Below, piece by piece: positions 5,745 through 12,355 of a stretch of 26,529 nt of DNA. The position numbers and the translations under genes were made by a program. The stretch lies in IMG/VR virus record IMGVR_UViG_3300007344_003299, positions 1-26,529 of that record. One strand, 5' to 3'. Source of the DNA: a virus. The notes beneath the pieces were generated by a model that worked only from the letters and a program-made list of their open reading frames with translations, was not told where the DNA came from and ran no database searches. Numbering within the stretch: the first letter of the stretch is position 1; every line of letters begins with the position of its first letter.

Positions 5745-6569
5745 CTATCCTAACTTTAGAAACGGTACGGAAAAGCGTACACCTTGAGATTTGAATGGGT
5801 CGGGCGTCGAGTACGCGTCCATGGTTACTGTCTGTGTGACGACAGGCGCAGACGTCTGGGTGAGTTTGCGTCGGCTGTCTCGGTATGGATTGTCTTGCAT
5901 CATGTAAGCACTGTAGCTACGAGCGACGTTCTCGTTCGTACTGTTGTCAGAACTCTCATTCATCTCGTCTGAGGCGTCAGCGTTATGTCCGTCTTCCTCG
6001 GTGGTGGCGTCCTCAGACGCCGACACCGTCGAGGGTGCGTCACGATCTGGTGTGCTTTCGTTTAGGATTGCGGATGCGAGTGTAGTGATCTCGCCATCTT
6101 CTTCTGGATTGCCAGATATTGTAGAGACTGGTGTGTATTGAACGGAATTGCTTACGCCAGTTCCGTTTCCTGATCTGTCGTTGTGACCTGCAAATTCTAT
6201 ATGCCAAGGCTCCCAATCCATGCGGAAGTTTAGTCCATAGCGTGCGGCATTAGCGTGCGCCCACGCTTGCGCGGCTTCGTTGCCGTAAGATAAGTCTGCG
6301 GCATCGCCATGATTGTGTTGTGACCTGCCGGGAGGGGCGACCCATCTCCGGGCGGCGGCTTCTGAACCGTACCTCTCGACAGCGTTGGCGAATAGTTCGG
6401 CCTGTCTGTCTGTGGAGCGGTAGCCAGAATTGATTTGGATGTTATGTCCTGCTGACTGGGCGTCTTCGAGGAAGCGTGCCAAAGCACCGCCCATATCATC
6501 ATTGAAGTTTAAGTGTTCGTCGCCTCTGCCAGACGACAAGAATGGGGAGAGTGTTTCGCTGAAGCTCAT
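5745..6569 (-). CDS. M15-family (VanY-like) peptidoglycan peptidase, virion-type
   Basis: A D-alanyl-D-alanine carboxypeptidase or endopeptidase domain occupies about residues 1-130. GYRSTDRQAELF precedes the zinc motif SxHxxGxAxD (S83, H85, G88, A90, D92), with WE120PWH123IEF completing the site. The following ~140 residues are low-complexity (Asp/Glu/Ser/Thr/Asn) and end in a hydrophobic tip; there is no signal peptide. The long tail and distance from the holin suggest a virion-carried muralytic enzyme for entry rather than the lysis endolysin (inference). A separate M15 endolysin lies at 15040-15507. The start overlaps the stop of the preceding small basic gene (ATGA). Confidence 0.88.
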   Translation of the reverse strand: MSFSETLSPFLSSGRGDEHLNFNDDMGGALARFLEDAQSAGHNIQINSGYRSTDRQAELFANAVERYGSEAAARRWVAPPGRSQHNHGDAADLSYGNEAAQAWAHANAARYGLNFRMDWEPWHIEFAGHNDRSGNGTGVSNSVQYTPVSTISGNPEEDGEITTLASAILNESTPDRDAPSTVSASEDATTEEDGHNADASDEMNESSDNSTNENVARSYSAYMMQDNPYRDSRRKLTQTSAPVVTQTVTMDAYSTPDPFKSQGVRFSVPFLKLG

Positions 6570-6781
6570 TTTTTCTTCCAGCTAATACGCGCTGGCCCCT
6601 TCTTTTTCTTTGACGCACTGGTGCATTGCGCTTTCGTTGGGCGGCACGCAGGGTAAGGGCGTTTGCTTCCACCCTTCGCAGACTTACGTCCGCATGGCTT
6701 GCCTGTCTTGCAGTCGATCCAACCCTTGCCGTTGTTGCGGCTGAACCACTTCTTCAGGCTATCGCTTTTTGCTTTTGCCAC
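6566..6781 (-). CDS. Small basic Cys-containing protein (GWIDCKTGKPCGR motif)
   Basis: A 71-residue, very lysine-rich protein. I chose the GTG at 6779-6781 because GGGG sits 6 bases upstream; a TTG eight codons earlier lacks such a site. The core reads KKWFSRNNGKGWIDCKTGKPCGR, with a later YPACRPTKAQC, so four cysteines are in CxxxxxC-like spacing that could bind zinc. I recognise this conserved small family in bacteria, phages and some giant viruses (near what I recall as DUF5872) but know no function. High positive charge suggests DNA condensation or a virion-internal role (inference). The stop overlaps the M15 gene start. Confidence 0.8.
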   Translation of the reverse strand: MAKAKSDSLKKWFSRNNGKGWIDCKTGKPCGRKSAKGGSKRPYPACRPTKAQCTSASKKKKGPARISWKKK

Positions 6782-6923
6782 TGTTACCCCAATTCTTTGC
6801 GCCAACTTTGCGGCACTTCACGAGTGCGCCAGACGCGTATGCACTTGGCCATTTCGTGTAGCGCGACTTGACCTTGTGGTAACAGGCGTCACGCTTTGGC
6901 TTTTTTGCTGACTTTTTTGCCAT
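6759..6923 (-). CDS. Small basic protein (ACYHKVKSRY...WPSAYASGALVKCR family)
   Basis: A 54-residue basic protein starting at the ATG at 6921-6923. The core ACYHKVKSRYTKWPSAYAS and ALVKCRKVGAKNWGN is a recognisable conserved motif of short phage, bacterial and giant-virus proteins with two cysteines. From memory the motif is often found beside the GWIDCKTGKPCGR family, as here. The family function is not known to me. It overlaps the next small gene by 23 bases and the preceding 43-residue frame by 35 bases. Strong basicity fits a nucleic-acid-binding, possibly packaged protein (inference). Confidence 0.8.
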   Translation of the reverse strand: MAKKSAKKPKRDACYHKVKSRYTKWPSAYASGALVKCRKVGAKNWGNSGKSKKR

Positions 6924-7020
6924 TGTTACCACGCAAAACACATGGGCAAGACGCGTGTTGCATGTTGCCCGTCTGTGTTTTTCTTCCTAATGCACGAACA
7001 CGTGCGGTTGCTTGTGCCAT
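6889..7020 (-). CDS. Possible 43-residue basic protein
   Basis: An ATG at 7018-7020 overlaps the stop of the preceding gene (TAATG) and has GGAG six bases upstream. The frame runs 43 codons to TGA at 6889. The product is Arg/Lys-rich with one CPC pair (MAQATARVRALGRK...). Overlap with the downstream gene is 35 bases. Stop/start coupling and ribosome site support translation, but there is no recognisable family, so it could be a chance frame. Confidence 0.45.
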   Translation of the reverse strand: MAQATARVRALGRKTQTGNMQHASCPCVLRGNNGKKVSKKAKA

Positions 7021-7199
7021 TACCGTCTCCGAATGGTGCGAGTGCGCTGTCCAAACTTGGGTTGCTTGGTCTGTGCTGTGCGGCCAAACTGTGATGGCAT
7101 GTTAGACATCGCACGGTATGGGTTCGCCGCGCGGATAACGCGGTTGCCCATGGATGGGCCTTGTGTTCCAAAGATTACACCTCTGTTCTTCTTAATCAT
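7020..7199 (-). CDS. Small basic hypothetical protein
   Basis: A 59-residue gene from the ATG at 7197-7199 to TAA at 7020, following the CPYAR-motif gene by 3 bases. The composition is rich in Arg, Lys, Gln and Asn with glycine/proline turns, and the end is ...TRTIRRR. No cysteines, signal peptide or membrane helix. It opens the run of small basic genes (7199 down to 6566), all joined by overlaps. Likely nucleic-acid-associated or a virion component; the function is not shown. Confidence 0.6.
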   Translation of the reverse strand: MIKKNRGVIFGTQGPSMGNRVIRAANPYRAMSNMPSQFGRTAQTKQPKFGQRTRTIRRR

Positions 7200-7202
7200 T
7201 TT

Positions 7203-7841
7203 TTAATGCTCCGCTTCTTCGCCTTCGATCCTGCGTTGGAGGGCCGCTTCTTCGCGGCCTTGTTGGGCTTTCGCATCGACTTTTTCATTCCACGCATCGA
7301 ATATCTCCTTGCGTTTGTTGATGTACACCATGTCTTCATGCGGAAATTTGTTGTAGTACGCAGTCTCCCGCAGGTGTTCTGATGCTTCGATCAGATGACT
7401 GTATGATTGCACAAGAAGTAGGGCGTAGTCGTCCGCACCATTGCCAGAAAACTCTGGAGTTAGTGGGTCTTCTGGACTGTCTGGATGAAAGCCCATGATC
7501 CAGACGCCGAAATGATTTTCGTTCTGGTCTGCGATCCACTGGTCAAATTCATCCGCCGTCATCTCATCGAAGTTCGTCCAAGCCACGATGTGAAGAAGCT
7601 CGTCTGTGGGTGGGTGGAATGCTTTGATCTCGGCGACGGTCTCGATCTCTGGTGTGACGTGGATCATCACGCAGTTCTTCATCCATGCCATGCGTGCGTA
7701 TGGGCAAGGTGGTAGACCGCCGAAGAGTGGTGAGGGTTTCTCAAGGATGTCCTCAGACCACATCTGTATTTCTTGCGCGATCAGGACAGAGGCTTTGTCC
7801 CACGCTTCCACGCTACGAGTACCTTCCGTTTGCCACGCCAT
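7203..7841 (-). CDS. Hypothetical protein with GLPPCPYAR motif, partner of the dioxygenase
   Basis: A soluble protein of 212 residues if started at 7841, or 186 if started at the ATG at 7763, which avoids a 61-base overlap with the dioxygenase gene. The conserved-looking part begins at WSEDILEKPSPLFGGLPPCPYARMAW, and a charged helical C-terminus ends in KRKEIFDAWNEKV and a Glu-rich tail. From memory a PPCPYA/CPFA motif occurs in uncharacterised marine proteins, but I know of no function. The tight overlap with the upstream dioxygenase gene suggests that the two act together (inference). The start is uncertain because neither candidate has a strong ribosome site. Confidence 0.7.
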   Translation of the reverse strand: MAWQTEGTRSVEAWDKASVLIAQEIQMWSEDILEKPSPLFGGLPPCPYARMAWMKNCVMIHVTPEIETVAEIKAFHPPTDELLHIVAWTNFDEMTADEFDQWIADQNENHFGVWIMGFHPDSPEDPLTPEFSGNGADDYALLLVQSYSHLIEASEHLRETAYYNKFPHEDMVYINKRKEIFDAWNEKVDAKAQQGREEAALQRRIEGEEAEH

Positions 7842-8335
7842 ACTGGGTTTGCCCTATGCCATAAATGTGATGGAAATATTGCGGCATGCCCCCGTCCACG
7901 GGGAGCATGACGCTCCTTCGTCTGTCCATAAACTCTAAGCCTACCGCCCCAGTATTCGGATGGGTCAGAGAGTTGGATGACCATTGTTAGTTTACGTTCT
8001 GCGACTTGGTCAGCACCGTTGTCTGTGTGCGTGCCATAGAAATTACCGAAGCCGTACTCAAGATATTGTAGGGTTTCGAGTTCGCCGTCGATGTTGAAGC
8101 GCAGAGTTCTTTTGTTTACGTCGTCGAACAGACGCTCGACACGAGAGTAGAGCCAATCATTTGGCCCGTCACGTCTGAGCCAAGCCATCTTGCAGTTGCG
8201 AGAGAGCCTGCTGATTACGCTTTTGCCATCAATGACAGACGCAATAGATACCGTCTCTTGATCGCATAGTTGTTGGATTTTATCGCACTCGTCTGGGTCG
8301 AATGCTGGGAGAGAGAACCAGTTGTTTATGTGCAT
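7781..8335 (-). CDS. 2OG-Fe(II) oxygenase, prolyl-hydroxylase/PKHD-like
   Basis: A 184-residue Fe(II)/2-oxoglutarate-dependent dioxygenase of the P4Hc/PKHD-type fold. Metal ligands H103 and D105 lie in NFYGTHTDNG, the third ligand H160 in FPSHLWHRANPV, and R170, ten residues on in RGKRKVLVAWKRG, is the likely 2OG-binding arginine. EYWGGRLRVYG is the typical strand pair before PRGRGHAAIFPS. I chose the ATG at 8333-8335 because it overlaps the previous stop (TGATG) and the domain begins there (HINNWFSLPAFDPDECDKI); the same frame is open upstream only as a shadow of the preceding gene. The substrate is unknown; such enzymes are common in marine phages. It overlaps the CPYAR gene. Confidence 0.87.
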   Translation of the reverse strand: MHINNWFSLPAFDPDECDKIQQLCDQETVSIASVIDGKSVISRLSRNCKMAWLRRDGPNDWLYSRVERLFDDVNKRTLRFNIDGELETLQYLEYGFGNFYGTHTDNGADQVAERKLTMVIQLSDPSEYWGGRLRVYGQTKERHAPRGRGHAAIFPSHLWHRANPVWRGKRKVLVAWKRGTKPLS

Positions 8336-8610
8336 CAACACTTCCACCGTCTGCGTGCGGCGCAGATACGTTTCTTTGGTGTCTTCGAGCAGTTGATGTT
8401 GTGCATCTTCATCTGTCCTGCTGATCGAGAACAGTAAGATGTACGACGCTTGCCGCCAGACGGTTGTGGTGCCTTGAGTTTGGAGCCGCACGCTTTGTTA
8501 TATTTCGCCCTACCCTTGGCCGTAAGACCTGCGCCCTGCGATGCGGGTTTCTTTTCGCCCCGCCCGACAGACAGACTTACGTTGCAACGCTTTTTTTTCT
8601 TTGCGGCCAT
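8335..8610 (-). CDS. Small basic Cys-rich protein (GLTAKGRAKYNKA... family)
   Basis: A 91-residue basic protein with an AGGAGC ribosome site upstream of the ATG at 8610. The conserved stretch VGRGEKKPASQGAGLTAKG followed by RAKYNKACGSKLKAPQP and a Cys-containing end (RRTSYCSR, RRRWKC) matches a family of short phage and bacterial proteins I recall as DUF6321, of unknown function. The high Lys/Arg content suggests nucleic-acid binding or a minor virion protein (inference). Its stop is coupled to the dioxygenase start. It is the third conserved small-basic family in the block. Confidence 0.78.
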   Translation of the reverse strand: MAAKKKKRCNVSLSVGRGEKKPASQGAGLTAKGRAKYNKACGSKLKAPQPSGGKRRTSYCSRSAGQMKMHNINCSKTPKKRICAARRRWKC

Positions 8611-8619
8611 GGGTTGCTC

Positions 8620-9000
8620 CTACTTCTTGGTTAATCCCTCATGCCGCAAGTATGCCAAATAAAAGCGGAGGAAGTCGTCCAGTCTGAGTAAGACGAGACT
8701 GTCCCCAGTTTTCATTCTTGATTTGCGATTGATGACGACAGGACAGCTTTCTGATTTGGTCTTGTCGATATTAGTTTCTGCTTGTCGCAGTGCCTCGTGG
8801 AAGTTCAGACGCTCCACTCTCTTGGCTTCGATGAATAGTTCGGGAGTGCCGAGTATGTCTGCACCGCCAGCCATTCCGACTTTGCCGCCGCCAGACAGAG
8901 GTGCGCGAAACGATTGCAGACCAGTCGCTTGATTGATGTACGCCGCTAGTTCACGTTCGTACTTGTCACCCTTTTGTTTGCTTCCACGCCCACCACTCAA
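8620..9000 (-). CDS. PD-(D/E)XK nuclease, Holliday-junction-resolvase-like
   Basis: A 126-residue nuclease of the Hjc/phage resolvase type. The usual motif order is visible: KGDKYERELAAYIN with E15/E17, then GGADILG (D48), then FIEAKR (E58-x-K60). Such enzymes cut branched DNA during recombination or before packaging. The start is probably the TTG at 8998-9000, overlapping the stop of the HTH/zinc-ribbon gene (ATTGA); no ATG or GTG fits upstream of motif 1. Context with primase, SSB and Sak4-like genes fits a replication/recombination role. Confidence 0.78.
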   Translation of the reverse strand: MSGGRGSKQKGDKYERELAAYINQATGLQSFRAPLSGGGKVGMAGGADILGTPELFIEAKRVERLNFHEALRQAETNIDKTKSESCPVVINRKSRMKTGDSLVLLRLDDFLRFYLAYLRHEGLTKK

Positions 9001-9290
9001 TCTTCATATCCCATATCTTTGCGACATGGTTTGCAGAAGAACCAATTCTTGGGCCGCTTGTGTGTGTCCCCGCATGACATGCACGGACGTGTCCATTGTT
9101 TTTCCTCAAAGTCACGTCGGACTTGATACTTCGCTCCATCAAATTCTTGAAGACCTTCTCGGACGAGAATACGCTTCAGTGTGTCGACGCAACATCCTAT
9201 ACGACGTGCCATCTCTGAGTATGGTTCTGTGTTGTGGTTCTCTCGGAGCCAAGTCAAGTCCGCGTCTGACACGCGAACATTTCTCGGCAT
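8997..9290 (-). CDS. HTH / zinc-ribbon DNA-binding protein
   Basis: A 97-residue protein. An N-terminal helix-turn-helix (about 9-45; DADLTWLRENHNTEPYSEMA then RRIGCCVDTLKRILVREGL) is followed by a zinc-ribbon-like part with C70xxC73 and C86xxC89 (CMSC...CKPC). This suits a sequence-specific regulator or a nuclease accessory protein. It is the first gene of the minus-strand block downstream of the promoter at 9325-9353, with a 34-base leader, and is coupled to the resolvase-like gene. Which site it binds is unknown; the ACACCT motifs in its own upstream region are candidates. Confidence 0.75.
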   Translation of the reverse strand: MPRNVRVSDADLTWLRENHNTEPYSEMARRIGCCVDTLKRILVREGLQEFDGAKYQVRRDFEEKQWTRPCMSCGDTHKRPKNWFFCKPCRKDMGYED

Positions 9291-9324
9291 TTGAAATCTC
9301 CAAATATATTTTACCTGCGTCTAA

Positions 9325-9353
9325 AATGTAATACGCGTCAAGAAATTATGCAA
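9325..9353 (-). promoter_or_regulatory. Promoter for the minus-strand block 9290-4333
   Basis: Read on the minus strand, TTGCAT (9353-9348) and TACATT (9330-9325) are spaced by 17 bases, a good sigma70-like pair. Transcription would start near 9318, about 28 bases before the ATG at 9290, which is preceded by GAG. An ACACCT element overlaps the upstream edge. A second TTGACG nearby lacks a well-placed -10. Confidence 0.5.
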
Positions 9354-9369
9354 CACCTTTAATAACTTT

Positions 9370-9516
9370 AGGTGTCTGTGTGACACCTGTTGACTTATGC
9401 AGTCAAGATTGATAAAACTCTAGGCGTTGAGTTTGCGACGCCCCCGGTTTCCGGGGTCGTCGGGAATAAAACGAAACGACTGGAAACGCCAACGGCGTTG
9501 GGTGGAGAGTTTTATC
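9370..9516. other. Non-coding chain of stem-loops (candidate structured RNA or replication origin)
   Basis: Five helices follow one another in a gene-free stretch. AGGTGTC/GACACCT lies at 9370-9376/9382-9388 (7 bp, 5-base loop). TTGACT/AGTCAA lies at 9390-9395/9401-9406. An outer 11-bp pair GATAAAACTCT (9411-9421) / AGAGTTTTATC (9506-9516) encloses the last two: CGACGCCCCCGG/CCGGGGTCGTCG (9436-9447/9451-9462, one mismatch, TTT loop) and AACGCC/GGCGTT (9485-9490/9494-9499). There is no T-run, so it is not a simple terminator. The stem sits upstream of the small gene at 9556 and next to the primase-helicase gene. A three-way-junction RNA, a lagging-strand or phage origin, or an attenuator would all fit. 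Confidence 0.6.
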
Positions 9517-9555
9517 ACTTTCCGACAATCAGTAAACAAATCAATGAATTAGACT

Positions 9556-9768
9556 ATGACAGACGACAAGGATCGTGAAGAAAAAATACGCCGCAACCGT
9601 GAGAAATACCCAGAGATTGCGGCGTTAGTAGATGAAGTCAGGAAATATTTTCCCGAAGCGAAGGTAACTTCTATTCGGAAGTTGACACCTCAAGAACAGG
9701 AGCAGAGGCGTCAAGTTCTAACCAGTCGCGAACAAGGCGTAAGGGTCTGGCCAACTTCTGAGCGATGA
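9556..9768 (+). CDS. Small hypothetical protein opposite the primase 3' end
   Basis: A 70-residue charged, helical protein (REKYPEIAALVDEVRKYFPEA, then KVTSIRKLTPQEQEQRR) with natural-looking composition. The ATG at 9556 has only a weak ribosome site. The final 98 bases overlap the convergent 3' end of the primase-helicase gene, and the C-terminal end (after about residue 55) may simply be read-through of that overlap. It is the only plus-strand frame downstream of the stem-loop chain, so it might be expressed from a promoter near TTGACT (9390). No family recognised. Confidence 0.5.
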   Translation: MTDDKDREEKIRRNREKYPEIAALVDEVRKYFPEAKVTSIRKLTPQEQEQRRQVLTSREQGVRVWPTSER

Positions 9769-11611
9769 CGTCTGGGTCGTGACCATCTAATGCCATGTCT
9801 TTCGCACGTTGCTTGGTTGATCTGCTCGACACAACAATCTTCTCGTCTGTGATGTTGTGCGCCGCGTATCCAACCCACTGCACACGATCATGTAGGTCAG
9901 TCCATTCTCGGACTTTGCCATACCGTATCTCCATCACCATGTATAAGCGATAGTCAGACGGTAGCTTTGCTTGTAGCTGTGGCCAGATTGGGTGGTCATA
10001 GTTGCCATCGTACAGACCTGCGTTCTGTTTGGCTGTGTCCTCGTCATCAAAGACCTGCGCCACTCTGATCTGTGTCTCCAGCACAGTAAGCTGGTTTGTT
10101 GAACCCGCCTCTCGGCCAATGCCACTTTCAGATGGCTTGTTGCTGTGGTGGATCATGATCACAGACAGGCCAGAGTTGCGAAGTTTGACTGCCAGCTTGT
10201 TGATTTTTGCCCACTCGTCTGCGGAGTTTTCAGCCAGACCGGGATACGCAGACCGAATGGTGTCGATCACAACCACGTCTGGCTCTGCAAACTCAATCCA
10301 ACCTTGCAGTTCCATCAGCCCTTCACGTTGGTGGAGGTCGATTTCTTTCTTGTCTACGAAGGGTGTCCAGATGTTGAGGCGGTCTTGTGTGTCGCCATGT
10401 ATCTGCCGCATTTCGATTAGGCGTCTGGCGATTGTCGACATGCCCATCTCGAAGTCGAGATACAAAACTCGTGCAGGTCTGCCGATTTCAAATGGCCCGA
10501 AATACTTTCGCCCTGCACATAGTGCGGACATCGCATGCTGAACAAAAAGTGATTTGCCATGGCCAGAGTAACCGAAGACCTGCACGATTGTATTAGCAGG
10601 TAGCCAAGGCTCAATCAAATAAGATTTGGCGTCACTCTCAGATAATAATTGCTCGGCATCAGCCATTTGGATGAGGCGTCTATCCCTCTTTTCCTCTTGC
10701 TGTTTCTCATGCACATAAGGCTTGTAAATATAGTCGCCATTATCATTGAAACGATCAGGATGGTTGCGTCGTTCGGACTGCTCCATTGACTGAACCGTCG
10801 CCTCGAACTCGCGCTCGTCCAGTTGATCTGCGAAGAACTCATTCATGAAGGCGTGTCCGCGCAGACGCAGGTCTGGGCCAAAGTAACCTTCCAATATGCT
10901 CTCGCTGATGTGCCGCATCACTCGTTCGTTGCGGCCATTGCTCATGCCAGACGGTATCTTCAGAGTGTTGGGGAAGTTGTCACGCACATACTTTGCTGTG
11001 CGATCCCACTCACTAACAAACTCATCAGGCTGTAAAGGCTCAACAGACGACAGGTCAAGCTCATCAAAATGAAAGTCCCCGTCTGGTCTTCTCTCTTGCA
11101 GACAAGGCTTCCAGTCTTCCCACATTGGGAACTCATCCCAGTCTATGTACTGAGGGTAATCCCAAATGTAGTTGTTTGATGGGGGAAGTAGCGCATAGCT
11201 ACCGTCCCCACGGAAGTCGAGGCCGTTGATCTTTGGCCAATCTGCTCCCCGACTATTTATCCCTGCTCTCGGCCCACGCCGCACGCCATCACGCGGATGT
11301 TCAAAGTATAAGTGAACACCGCGCTTTGTTTTTACGCGGATGGGTGAACGCATACCCGCATCGAATGCGGCATGCAGTGCATCTTCGTTGTCACAATCGA
11401 CAACCACCACGCCACTGATTGCACCAGTGACGATTGCTATGTCGTGGTCTGGCCACTTCGTCCACCATTCTTCCACCTCTTCCTCGGTGGGGTGTCTGTC
11501 TTGGTAATCACGCCATTTAATAGCGGGTCTCTTCCCTTCTGGCTTGATTGGAATGATGCTCCAACCACGATCCAGATATTCAAGAGCCGCATCCAATTTG
11601 GTCTTGGACAT
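9671..11611 (-). CDS. Bifunctional primase-polymerase / RepA-like helicase
   Basis: A 646-residue replication protein. The N-terminal AEP-type prim-pol domain (about 5-165) has DRGWSIIPIKPEGKRPAIKW, the metal motif VVVVDCD (D72, D74), KRGVHLYF (H100) and GLDFRGDGSYALLPPS (D132). The C-terminal RecA/RepA-like ATPase (about 330-560) has Walker A GYSGHGKS (347-354), VLYLDFEM and Walker B VVVIDT (D450), with the MIHHSNKP motif after it. It would prime DNA and unwind it at the fork. I chose the ATG at 11611, with AGAGG six bases upstream, rather than the ATG at 11617 or the TTG at 11626. It overlaps the Cro-like gene by 32 bases and is in its operon. Confidence 0.93.
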   Translation of the reverse strand: MSKTKLDAALEYLDRGWSIIPIKPEGKRPAIKWRDYQDRHPTEEEVEEWWTKWPDHDIAIVTGAISGVVVVDCDNEDALHAAFDAGMRSPIRVKTKRGVHLYFEHPRDGVRRGPRAGINSRGADWPKINGLDFRGDGSYALLPPSNNYIWDYPQYIDWDEFPMWEDWKPCLQERRPDGDFHFDELDLSSVEPLQPDEFVSEWDRTAKYVRDNFPNTLKIPSGMSNGRNERVMRHISESILEGYFGPDLRLRGHAFMNEFFADQLDEREFEATVQSMEQSERRNHPDRFNDNGDYIYKPYVHEKQQEEKRDRRLIQMADAEQLLSESDAKSYLIEPWLPANTIVQVFGYSGHGKSLFVQHAMSALCAGRKYFGPFEIGRPARVLYLDFEMGMSTIARRLIEMRQIHGDTQDRLNIWTPFVDKKEIDLHQREGLMELQGWIEFAEPDVVVIDTIRSAYPGLAENSADEWAKINKLAVKLRNSGLSVIMIHHSNKPSESGIGREAGSTNQLTVLETQIRVAQVFDDEDTAKQNAGLYDGNYDHPIWPQLQAKLPSDYRLYMVMEIRYGKVREWTDLHDRVQWVGYAAHNITDEKIVVSSRSTKQRAKDMALDGHDPDVIAQKLARPLRLVRDWLELDASAPVLEVSTSE

Positions 11612-11807
11612 CTTCATCCTCTTCAAAGTATAGGTCTAAGTCTAGTTCTGGGTTCTCGGACTTGATTTTCTCCAAGACGACGCTCGACACATACTGTCTT
11701 GTAACCCACCCATAAGGCGCAGTGCGAACCACGCCCACGAGTTTAGCCACAGAAGATGCGCCGCCCAAATCATCTATAAGACGTTGGATGTTGAGCTTCG
11801 CTTGCAT
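11580..11807 (-). CDS. Cro-like HTH repressor
   Basis: A 75-residue small DNA-binding protein starting at the ATG at 11805-11807 behind AAGGAAAG; an ATG seven codons upstream is less well placed. The helix-turn-helix (about 8-50: RLIDDLGGASSVAKLVGV then RTAPYGWVTRQYVSSVVLEKI) has the Cro/YdaS pattern in which the missing DNA-contact helix is RTAPYGW. The end is acidic (DLDLYFEEDEDV). It is the first gene after the divergent promoters, in the place of a lambda-like cro, and probably represses one or both (inference). No CI-like partner gene with a protease domain is visible here. Confidence 0.82.
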   Translation of the reverse strand: MQAKLNIQRLIDDLGGASSVAKLVGVVRTAPYGWVTRQYVSSVVLEKIKSENPELDLDLYFEEDEDVQDQIGCGS

Positions 11808-11828
11808 TCGATCTTTCCTTTTTTTCAT

Positions 11829-11879
11829 TTGACACTTGCGTCAGTGTATAAGTTATACTACACCTATAGATGTTTGCAA
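11829..11879. promoter_or_regulatory. Overlapping divergent promoters with operator-like motif
   Basis: Plus strand: TTGACA (11829-11834) and TATACT (11854-11859), spacer 19 bases, leading to the gene at 11924. Minus strand: TTGCAA (11879-11874) and TATAAC (11857-11852), spacer 16 bases, leading to the Cro-like gene. The two -10 boxes overlap, so only one promoter can be used at a time. ACACCTATAGA (11860-11870) lies between them and matches ACACCTGTAGA at 3569-3579. This arrangement is typical of a phage lysis/lysogeny switch. Assignment of the binding protein is inference. Confidence 0.65.
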
Positions 11880-11923
11880 GACGTCATTCGTAGTTGCTGA
11901 CGTTATAACTAAAGGAGGTATGT

Positions 11924-12355
11924 ATGCCTGAGACTGATAGCTGGTCTGTCTTCGCTGACACATCCAGCCCCCCGAAGTCGTCCGTCTCCGCTAATCGGCT
12001 TGAGCCATTAGCAGAAGAGTTCGACAGACTAACCAAAGAGCGTGACGCGCTCGATGAACGCATAGGCCAACTCGAAAATGAGATCGCCTACCTTTTCCCA
12101 GAGGAAGCGGGTGAGATTGCCCAATCCACAGACAGGTTCGAGGTCGTGGTTACACGATCTGAGCGTTGGACGTGGAACAAGGAAGCACTCGAAAAGCAGT
12201 TTGGGGAAGGACAACTGCCAGACCATGTGAAGCGTAGTCTGACCGTTGATAAGCGTAAGTTCCAAAAGCTACCGCAACATGAGCAAGAGCCTTTGCGATA
12301 CGCGCTTACCCGAAAACTCGACCGACCAAAGATAAAGGTGATCCCAAATGTTTAA
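11924..12355 (+). CDS. Coiled-coil phage protein of the recombination operon
   Basis: A 143-residue protein with a perfect AAGGAGGT ribosome site at 11911-11918. After a disordered first 20 residues, a coiled coil (about 24-52: RLEPLAEEFDRLTKERDAL then DERIGQLENEIAYLF) leads into a small alpha/beta part with TRSERWTWNKEALEKQFG. Proteins of this layout regularly precede Sak4-like ATPases in phage operons, but I know no assigned role. It overlaps the next gene by 8 bases and would be the first gene from the plus-strand divergent promoter. Confidence 0.75.
   Translation: MPETDSWSVFADTSSPPKSSVSANRLEPLAEEFDRLTKERDALDERIGQLENEIAYLFPEEAGEIAQSTDRFEVVVTRSERWTWNKEALEKQFGEGQLPDHVKRSLTVDKRKFQKLPQHEQEPLRYALTRKLDRPKIKVIPNV

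Noticed and set aside
6926-7171. Minus-strand frame of 81 codons
   Set aside because: Overlaps the better-coupled small basic genes in other frames and has shadow-like composition.
9436-9462. Rho-independent terminator
   Set aside because: The GC stem is strong but neither strand has a following T-run, and it is nested in a larger paired structure.
11854-11870. T7-type RNA polymerase promoter
   Set aside because: CTATAG resembles the T7 core, but the upstream bases do not align without gaps and no single-subunit RNA polymerase gene is in the window; kept only as an alternative for the shared motif.
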